Of a stretch of DNA of 5,002 nucleotides, positions 1 to 5,002 are shown one piece after another. The notes below the pieces were generated by a model that was not told where the DNA came from, ran no database searches, and was given only the letters and a program-made list of their open reading frames with translations. The stretch lies in the NCBI GenBank assembly GCA_900757205.1, contig CAAENA010000019.1:1-5002 (forward strand). The letters are read 5' to 3'. The DNA is from an uncultured Collinsella sp. Its GTDB lineage: Bacteria > Actinomycetota > Coriobacteriia > Coriobacteriales > Coriobacteriaceae. Position 1 is the stretch's first letter. Every line of letters begins with the position of its first letter. A program made the translations under genes and the position numbers.

Positions 1-581
1 ATGTCCTGATCCTCGATATAGCTGCCATCACTGTACTGCAGAGCCTTGACCGCAAACAGGTTGTCGCCCTCGACGAGCGCGTCGGTCACGTCAAACTCGG
101 CAGACAGGCGCGAACCCTTGGTCATGCCGATAAACTGACCGTTGACGTACAGCTCACCATAGCTCTCGATGCCGTCAAAGCGAATGATCTCGCGAGCGCC
201 GGCAGGCACGGCGGGAAGGTTGACGATGCGCTGGTACACGCCCGTGGGATCGTCAGAGGGAACGAACGGCTGATCCACCGGGAACGGGAAACCCTCGTCG
301 GTGTAGGCAAGGTTGCCATAGCCGTCTACCTGCCACAGGTGCGGAACCTCCACGTGATCCCACTCGGGCTCGTACGTGGAGAGCTCCTCGTTGGAAACGG
401 CAGCAGGCCCCTCAAAGAGGCGGAACTGCCACGAGCCGGACAGCTGGACAAACCCGCGCGACAGCTCGCGGCTGTACGTAGCGGCGAGATCGGCGGTCTC
501 GTAACCCATAAAGTACGCATGGGGTGCCAGGCGGTTCCTGTGGGTGAGCGCTTGGTTTTCCCAATCGTTAATGGCGTCCAT
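1..581 (-). CDS. lacZ: Beta-galactosidase, glycoside hydrolase family 2, N-terminal part (continues past the left edge)
   Basis: This is the N-terminal 193 codons of an enzyme that hydrolyses terminal beta-D-galactosides such as lactose. I translated the frame by hand and it is open from the ATG at 579-581 to the window edge. The start follows a good Shine-Dalgarno (GAAGGAG, minus strand of 589-595) by 7 nt. The protein tracks E. coli LacZ: an opening NRLAPHAYF segment, then the jelly-roll sugar-binding domain with VEVPHLWQVDGYG (about 77-89), PFVPSDDPTGVYQR (105-118), a VNG turn, GSRLSAEFDVT (156-166) and YSDGSYIEDQD (183-193). D185 matches active-site Asp201 of E. coli LacZ. No signal peptide is visible, so it is probably cytoplasmic. 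D111 sits where E. coli has active-site Asn102, and Y183 where it has Trp. The catalytic TIM barrel lies outside the window, so substrate preference cannot be judged. It is divergent from a LacI-family regulator and its promoter carries LacI-type operators. Confidence 0.95.
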   Translation of the reverse strand, partial: MDAINDWENQALTHRNRLAPHAYFMGYETADLAATYSRELSRGFVQLSGSWQFRLFEGPAAVSNEELSTYEPEWDHVEVPHLWQVDGYGNLAYTDEGFPFPVDQPFVPSDDPTGVYQRIVNLPAVPAGAREIIRFDGIESYGELYVNGQFIGMTKGSRLSAEFDVTDALVEGDNLFAVKALQYSDGSYIEDQD

Positions 582-612
582 GGTGATGCTCCTTCGTCAT
601 CGTAGTGATTCT

Positions 613-629
613 TGTGCAACCGGTTGTCC
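613..629. promoter_or_regulatory. LacI-type operator O1, proximal to beta-galactosidase
   Basis: The 10-bp perfect palindrome CAACCGGTTG (617-626) has a central CpG, the hallmark of LacI/GalR-family operators. It lies within the 17-nt word TGTGCAACCGGTTGTCC, repeated identically at 655-671. It overlaps the predicted beta-galactosidase transcription start, just downstream of the -10 candidate at 632-637, so occupancy should block initiation. The likely ligand is the divergently encoded LacI-family regulator (inference). Confidence 0.8.
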
Positions 630-631
630 TT

Positions 632-661
632 ATCTTACGGGCGATGCAAAAAACTGTGCAA
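632..661 (-). promoter_or_regulatory. Predicted sigma-70-type promoter of the beta-galactosidase gene
   Basis: On the minus strand, TTGCAC (656-661) is separated by 18 nt from TAAGAT (632-637). The -10 matches TATAAT in four of six positions and the -35 matches only in TTG. Transcription would begin near 625, inside operator O1, giving a leader of about 44 nt before the ATG. Placement between two operators strengthens the call, but the hexamers alone are modest. Confidence 0.5.
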
Positions 662-671
662 CCGGTTGTCC
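655..671. promoter_or_regulatory. LacI-type operator O2, overlapping the beta-galactosidase -35
   Basis: This is a second identical copy of TGTGCAACCGGTTGTCC with core palindrome 659-668. Its centre is 42 bp from that of O1, close to four helical turns, which puts both on the same DNA face. It overlaps the candidate minus-strand -35 (TTGCAC, 656-661). Confidence 0.8.
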
Positions 672-700
672 GCTGAACGGTCGATTTGGTCGGGTTAACG

Positions 701-721
701 GTGCAACCGGTTGTACAACCG
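701..721. promoter_or_regulatory. LacI-type operator O3 with an overlapping second palindrome
   Basis: This third copy shares GTGCAACCGGTTGT (701-714) with the other two sites, with core palindrome 704-713 centred 45 bp from O2. Unlike the others it runs on into a second, longer perfect palindrome, CGGTTGTACAACCG (708-721), so three half-sites (CAACC, GGTTG, CAACC) follow one another. It lies about 85 bp upstream of the predicted beta-galactosidase start, a position suited to an auxiliary operator for looping, or to binding that also affects the regulator promoter. Confidence 0.75.
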
Positions 722-737
722 CGACACTTATGTCACC

Positions 738-755
738 CTGAGTATCGAAACTCAG
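738..755. repeat. Short inverted repeat CTGAGT-N6-ACTCAG
   Basis: A perfect 6-bp inverted repeat with a 6-nt centre lies in the divergent intergenic region, upstream of all three LacI-type operators relative to the beta-galactosidase gene. It has no T-tract, so it is not a convincing terminator. It could be a site for another regulator, a small hairpin, or chance. Confidence 0.3.
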
Positions 756-812
756 CGCAAAACATCGTTCTTAAGCTCGTAGGCAACCGCCACGCCCGCT
801 GATATCTCGCCC

Positions 813-825
813 ATACGAGACGTAT
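813..825. repeat. Short inverted repeat ATACG-AGA-CGTAT
   Basis: A perfect 5-bp inverted repeat with a 3-nt centre lies about 130 bp upstream of the LacI-family gene. It is unlike the CAACCGGTTG operators, so if functional it would bind a different protein. The short length means chance is possible. Confidence 0.25.
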
Positions 826-840
826 TCGATTGCGGCTTGG

Positions 841-896
841 TTGCAAAACGACACCGGTCACCGGATATCATGAACGCTGTTCAGGCGCACTATAGT
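841..896 (+). promoter_or_regulatory. Candidate promoter region of the LacI-family regulator gene
   Basis: Two alternatives are visible. TATAGT at 891-896 is a five-of-six -10 match about 60 bp before the ATG but has no good -35. TTGCAA (841-846) with TATCAT (866-871) has a better -35 but a long 19-nt spacer, and that spacer contains the inverted repeat CCGGT-C-ACCGG (854-864), which could be an operator. No full CAACCGGTTG site is close, so strong autorepression from the same operator is not evident. Confidence 0.35.
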
Positions 897-957
897 AAGC
901 TGTATCCGCACCAGCCCGTATCAGCGACAACATCGACCGCATTCTCCAGGAGACGCC

Positions 958-1974
958 ATGACCCAACCAGTTCGCACCGCACCTACGCTTGCCGAGGTTG
1001 CCGCAGCTGCCGGCGTGTCGCGCTCCACGGCATCGCGCGCCCTCAACGATTCGCCCCGCATTAGCGAGGAAACCAAAAAGCGCGTCCGTGCGGCGGCCAA
1101 GAAAGTCAATTTTGTCCCCAATGCCCGTGGCCGAGCGCTCGCTGTCGGGCGCACGGAAATCATCGCCGTGCTCGTGACCGAGCCCCTGAGTGAACTCTTC
1201 AGCGACCCCACCTATAGCGAGTTTTTGAGCGGTATTACCGAGGAACTGTCGGAGTCGTCCTATCTGCCCGTTATCTTGCAGGCGTCTTCTACGCATGAGC
1301 GCAACCGCGCACGCGAGCACTTTGAGCGCCGCTCGTTCGACGCCGTGATCGACGTCTCCCCCTACAAGGGCAGCGAGCTGCTCGAGGTACTGCGCGAGCT
1401 GGGCGTACCCACCGTGTTGTGCGGCCAGCTCGAGGGCCACCCCTATCGCGATGTGTTCTCGACGGTCTACTCTGACGACGAAGAGGGCGGACGCTTTGCG
1501 GCACACGCCATGAAGGAGTGCGGGCGCAAAGATATCGTCGCCGTGTTGGGACCGCAAGACAACCCCGCTGTTGTCGACCGCCTGCGCGGCTACCGCGCCG
1601 TCTTGGGCGAAGACCTCCCAGACGCAAACGTTATCTATACCGGCTGGAACAGCGGAGACGGCTATCAGGCCATGCGCCAGATCCTCGCGCGCAAGATTGC
1701 TTTCGATGGCGTGCTCTGCGGATCGGACCGTATCGCGGCTGGCGTCATCACCGCACTCAACGAGGCAGGCCTATCCGTTCCGGCGGACGTTTCCGTCGTC
1801 GGCTTCGACGATCACGAGATTGCGGCGCGCTGCGTCCCCGCGCTCACGACCGTCCGCCAGCCCCTGCGCGAAGAAGGCCACATGGCCGCCAACATTGCGC
1901 TCGACATGATCAAGGGTGCCGAGCCCACCACCACCGTCATGCACATGCAGCTCGTTCAGAGAGACTCGCTGTAG
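958..1974 (+). CDS. LacI-family transcriptional regulator, probable regulator of the divergent beta-galactosidase gene
   Basis: This 338-residue protein has the length and layout of the LacI/GalR family. The N-terminal helix-turn-helix is at about residues 10-30 (LAEVAAAAGVSRSTASRALN), with R22/S23 in the positions of LacI specificity residues Tyr17/Gln18 and R27 matching Arg22. The hinge helix follows (PNARGRALAVGRT, 54-66), where L61 probably inserts at the central CpG of the operator. Residues from about 67 form the periplasmic-binding-protein-like effector domain, with canonical C-terminal segments GSDRIAAGVITALNEAG and VPADVSVVGFDDHEIA. The C-terminus is intact. The ATG at 958 has AGGAG at 948-952, 5 nt upstream. 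Divergence from a beta-galactosidase gene and three CpG-centred operators on that gene's promoter suggest it represses it and is released by a galactoside-derived sugar. The effector and the repression itself are inferred. It ends in a large stem-loop at 1981. Confidence 0.95.
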   Translation: MTQPVRTAPTLAEVAAAAGVSRSTASRALNDSPRISEETKKRVRAAAKKVNFVPNARGRALAVGRTEIIAVLVTEPLSELFSDPTYSEFLSGITEELSESSYLPVILQASSTHERNRAREHFERRSFDAVIDVSPYKGSELLEVLRELGVPTVLCGQLEGHPYRDVFSTVYSDDEEGGRFAAHAMKECGRKDIVAVLGPQDNPAVVDRLRGYRAVLGEDLPDANVIYTGWNSGDGYQAMRQILARKIAFDGVLCGSDRIAAGVITALNEAGLSVPADVSVVGFDDHEIAARCVPALTTVRQPLREEGHMAANIALDMIKGAEPTTTVMHMQLVQRDSL

Positions 1975-1980
1975 GAAACT

Positions 1981-2029
1981 GGGCCGGGCTTTCCGCCAGA
2001 CAGTTGCTGTGGAAAGCCCGGCCCGTTTT
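1981..2029 (+). terminator. Stem-loop unit 1, probable terminator of the LacI-family gene
   Basis: A perfect 14-bp stem (1981-1994 with 2011-2024) begins 7 nt after the regulator stop codon and is followed by GTTTTG. The 16-nt loop contains ACAG-TTG-CTGT, which can form a small inner hairpin. Stem strength, position and the short T-run fit a rho-independent terminator, although the T-run is weak. It is also the first unit of the 62-nt array. Confidence 0.65.
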
Positions 2030-2042
2030 GAGCGCTCATTCT

Positions 2043-2094
2043 GGGGCACAGTTTCCGTTAGACAGCTCAACCGGAAACTGTGTCCCATTATTTT
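2043..2094. repeat. Stem-loop unit 2 of the array
   Basis: The arms at 2043-2057 and 2072-2086 form a 15-bp stem with a single G-U pair. ATTATTTT follows on the plus strand, so this unit could act as a backup terminator for the regulator transcript. Confidence 0.7.
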
Positions 2095-2104
2095 GCCGAA
2101 TTCT

Positions 2105-2148
2105 GGGTCGCGCTTTCCCAGAGGACCCCCTTTGGGAAAGCGCGACCC
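2105..2148. repeat. Stem-loop unit 3 of the array
   Basis: A perfect 16-bp stem (2105-2120 with 2133-2148) encloses a 12-nt loop (GAGGACCCCCTT). It is the longest stem of the set. No T-run follows on the plus strand and no A-run precedes it, so it does not look like a terminator in either direction. Confidence 0.7.
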
Positions 2149-2166
2149 GTTCTGGACGCAGATTCC

Positions 2167-2180
2167 GGGACGCACTTTCC
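2167..2180. repeat. Half unit 4 of the array (left arm only)
   Basis: GGGACGCACTTTCC begins exactly 62 nt after unit 3 and fits the GGG-N6-TTTCC pattern. The expected partner GGAAAGTGCGTCCC is absent at 2197-2210. The sequence can instead make a weaker CCGGG/CCCGG hairpin (2165-2169 with 2187-2191). It looks like a decayed or truncated copy. Confidence 0.6.
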
Positions 2181-2221
2181 GCGACGCCCGGTCATCCCAA
2201 GCCCTCGCAACCTCGGCGCAT

Positions 2222-2256
2222 AAAAAACGAGGGAAGGCACGCGTCCTTCCCTCGTT
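2222..2256 (-). terminator. Rho-independent terminator of aspS
   Basis: On the minus strand, a perfect 12-bp stem (AACGAGGGAAGG at 2245-2256, CCTTCCCTCGTT at 2226-2237) with a 7-nt loop runs directly into TTTTTT (2222-2227, the last two bases shared with the stem). It starts 23 nt after the aspS stop codon. This is a textbook intrinsic terminator, distinct in sequence from the neighbouring hairpin array. Confidence 0.92.
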
Positions 2257-2279
2257 ACGGGCAATATGTAGCTGCTCGC

Positions 2280-4067
<1,788 letters not shown>

Positions 4068-4076
4068 ACCAGTGAT

Positions 4077-4084
4077 CCTCCTTT
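4077..4084 (-). promoter_or_regulatory. Strong ribosome binding site fixing the aspS start
   Basis: The minus strand reads AAAGGAGG, a near-complete anti-16S match, 9 nt before the ATG at 4067. The in-frame ATG at 4034 that aligns with the E. coli start has only a weak GACGAG-like sequence upstream. Confidence 0.8.
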
Positions 4085-4090
4085 ATGGAT

Positions 4091-4160
4091 CTGTGCCGCC
4101 CCGTGTCGTTCCGGGCGGCGTCGTACAGATTTGCCTGGCCTGCGTAAACCGCGCAGCCAG
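4091..4160 (-). other. Structured aspS leader with two predicted stem-loops
   Basis: Two hairpins lie between the aspS promoter candidate and its ribosome site. The distal one pairs 4135-4139 and 4141-4144 with 4152-4160 (9 bp, one bulged base). The proximal one pairs GCCGCCC (4095-4101) with GGGCGGC (4113-4119), and CTGT (4091-4094) can add pairs with ACAG (4125-4128). There is no T-tract and no T-box consensus, so neither looks like a terminator or a T-box. They could tune translation or merely reflect GC-rich sequence. Confidence 0.4.
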
Positions 4161-4172
4161 ACATGGCGTTCT

Positions 4173-4178
4173 ATCTTA
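4173..4178 (-). promoter_or_regulatory. Candidate -10 element of the aspS promoter
   Basis: The minus strand reads TAAGAT, the same hexamer proposed for the beta-galactosidase promoter. No good -35 lies 16-18 nt upstream, so the call is weak. If used, the aspS leader would be about 100 nt and contain both stem-loops. I found no convincing forward promoter for serB in 4161-4323. TTGACG at 4227-4232 resembles a -35 but has no matching -10. Confidence 0.3.
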
Positions 4179-4323
4179 TCGCACCTGTGTCGATGTGCCG
4201 CGGAAAAGTAGCTCATGCCCAAAGACTTGACGGAGACGAAACAATTGGTGCACCGCGGCCGTCGCCAAGGCGTGCCACGTGCGACAATGTGCCCCAATAC
4301 AACTGCACTCGGAAAGGCCCGCC

Positions 4324-4959
4324 ATGACTGCACGCCTCATCGTTATGGATATCGACTCCACGCTCATCAACCAGGAGGTCATCGACCTGTTGGGCGAGGA
4401 AGCCGGCGTGGGCAAGCAAGTTGCGCGGATCACCGAACGCGCCATGCGCGGCGAGCTTGACTTTAAGCAGGCGCTCGAGGAGCGCGTGGGGCTGCTTGCC
4501 GGCTTGGACGAGAGCGTGTTCGAGCGCACCTTTGCGCGCGTGACGTTTACCCCCGGCGCGCTGGAGCTTGTGCGCTCGGCGCACAGCAAGGGCTGGAAGG
4601 TCGGCGTGGTAAGCGGCGGCTTTCACGAGGTCGCCGACAAGATCGTGGCTGCCGCGGGCATCGACTTTTGCCTGGCCAATCGCCTGGAGGTCGTGGACGG
4701 CCAGCTCACCGGCAAGCTGGCGGCAGACATTGTGACCAAGGAGTCCAAGCTCATCCAGCTGCTGGATTGGGCGGTTGAGTGCGGCGTCGACATGGCCCAC
4801 ACCGTCGCGATCGGTGACGGCGCCAACGACATCCCCATGATTCAGGCCGCGGGTACGGGCATCGCGTTTTGTGCCAAGCCCAAGACGCGCGAGGCTGCCC
4901 CGTTTGTCATCGACGAGCGCAATCTGATGCTCGCCATGGACATCATCCTGCGCGACTAG
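4324..4959 (+). CDS. serB: Phosphoserine phosphatase (HAD superfamily)
   Basis: The enzyme removes phosphate from O-phospho-L-serine, the last step of serine synthesis from 3-phosphoglycerate. It is a cytoplasmic 211-residue single-domain form, like the archaeal Methanocaldococcus jannaschii enzyme and without the N-terminal extension of E. coli SerB. Every catalytic position lines up with the M. jannaschii protein at a constant offset of two: nucleophile D9 and acid/base D11 in MDIDSTL, E18, F47 and R54 of the cap, S97-G98 in VVSGG, K142, and D165, N168 and D169 in GDGANDIPM. The ATG at 4324 follows GGAAAGG (4311-4317) by 6 nt and starts right at the HAD motif. An upstream in-frame GTG at 4279 would add 15 residues with no recognisable motif and is less likely. 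It is divergent from aspS. No terminator is visible in the 43 nt after the stop. Confidence 0.95.
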   Translation: MTARLIVMDIDSTLINQEVIDLLGEEAGVGKQVARITERAMRGELDFKQALEERVGLLAGLDESVFERTFARVTFTPGALELVRSAHSKGWKVGVVSGGFHEVADKIVAAAGIDFCLANRLEVVDGQLTGKLAADIVTKESKLIQLLDWAVECGVDMAHTVAIGDGANDIPMIQAAGTGIAFCAKPKTREAAPFVIDERNLMLAMDIILRD

Positions 4960-4968
4960 TCAATCCAT

Positions 4969-4997
4969 CTAACAAGTGAATCAGTCTGTCCTATAGT
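4969..4997 (+). promoter_or_regulatory. Candidate promoter for a gene beyond the right edge
   Basis: CTAACA (4969-4974) and TATAGT (4992-4997) match the consensus hexamers at four and five of six positions with an ideal 17-nt spacer. They lie 10-38 bp after the serB stop, which suggests that the next gene on the plus strand has its own promoter. No coding sequence follows within the window to confirm it. Confidence 0.35.
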
Positions 4998-5002
4998 TTC
5001 CG

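Larger units (their letters stand above)
1981..2228. repeat. Tandem array of covarying stem-loops with exact 62-nt period
   Basis: Four units begin at 1981, 2043, 2105 and 2167, each exactly 62 nt after the last. In each complete unit, offsets 1-14 pair with offsets 31-44 across a 16-nt loop, and an 18-nt linker follows. The arms read GGG-N6-TTTCC and GGAAA-N6'-CCC. N6 is CCGGGC, GCACAG and TCGCGC in units 1-3, and the right arms change to match (GCCCGG, CTGTGT, GCGCGA), leaving only one G-U pair. Unit 4 (GGG-ACGCAC-TTTCC) keeps only the left arm. Linkers 1 and 2 end in ATTCT and linker 3 in ATTCC. Units 1 and 2 share AGACAG at the same loop offset. I see no coding potential. It fills the space between the convergent regulator and aspS genes. 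I do not recognise a named family. Confidence 0.85.

Noticed and set aside
868..1557. A 229-codon minus-strand frame opposite the LacI-family gene
   Set aside because: It lies antisense to an unmistakable LacI-family protein, has no recognisable family features and is explained by codon bias.
1981..2180. CRISPR-like array
   Set aside because: The repeating parts are the two arms of large hairpins, the 16-nt and 18-nt intervals are not spacer-like, the arm cores vary, and no cas genes are present.
1975..2279. Insertion sequence or MITE remnant
   Set aside because: No terminal inverted repeats enclosing the whole region, no target-site duplication and no transposase fragment were found. A REP-like family remains possible but cannot be shown from one locus.
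4085..4212. T-box riboswitch controlling aspS
   Set aside because: The conserved antiterminator sequence and a terminator with a T-run are both absent, and the leader appears too short.
4247..4254. Palindrome GGTGCACC upstream of serB
   Set aside because: Eight-base palindromes are expected by chance in GC-rich DNA, and there is no repeat copy or promoter context to support an operator.
4279..4323. GTG start at 4279 giving a longer SerB
   Set aside because: The added residues match nothing in the family, while the ATG at 4324 has a well-placed GGAAAGG and starts at the HAD motif like the M. jannaschii enzyme.

Overview
The window is GC-rich and tightly packed, with four protein genes in alternating orientation: a partial GH2 beta-galactosidase (-), a LacI-family regulator (+), aspartyl-tRNA synthetase aspS (-) and phosphoserine phosphatase serB (+). 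Codon use (strong G/C third positions), Shine-Dalgarno sites of AGGAG/AAAGGAGG type and protein character fit a high-GC gut actinobacterium. I lean towards the Coriobacteriia (Collinsella-like), but that is an inference from general impression and no marker in the window proves it.

Region 1 (1-957) is a divergent carbohydrate-utilisation locus. The first 193 residues of a cytoplasmic GH2 beta-galactosidase run leftwards out of the window. The 376-bp gap between it and the regulator holds three copies of a LacI-type operator with the core CAACCGGTTG, all clustered on the beta-galactosidase side. One lies at its predicted transcription start, one over its predicted -35, and one about 85 bp upstream. 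The third copy contains a second, overlapping 14-bp perfect palindrome. Further short inverted repeats lie nearer the regulator gene.

Region 2 (958-2279) is the complete LacI-family regulator followed by an unusual 305-bp convergent intergenic region. Starting seven bases after the regulator stop codon, large stem-loops follow each other at an exact 62-nt period (starts at 1981, 2043, 2105 and a fourth half copy at 2167). All three complete copies have the form GGG-N6-TTTCC-(16 nt)-GGAAA-N6'-CCC. The six variable bases differ in every copy but are matched by compensatory changes in the opposite arm. The first copy probably ends the regulator transcript. A separate conventional hairpin with a T6 tail at 2222-2256 ends aspS from the other side. 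This hairpin array is the most interesting structure in the window.

Region 3 (2280-4323) is a full-length bacterial-type AspRS on the minus strand, preceded by a leader with two predicted stem-loops, then a divergent promoter region shared with serB. Region 4 (4324-5002) is serB, a short single-domain HAD phosphatase with every catalytic residue present, followed by a candidate promoter for a gene beyond the window.

Functionally, the first two genes look like a sugar-inducible beta-galactoside module, while aspS and serB are housekeeping (translation and serine biosynthesis). The hairpin array sits at the boundary between the two.
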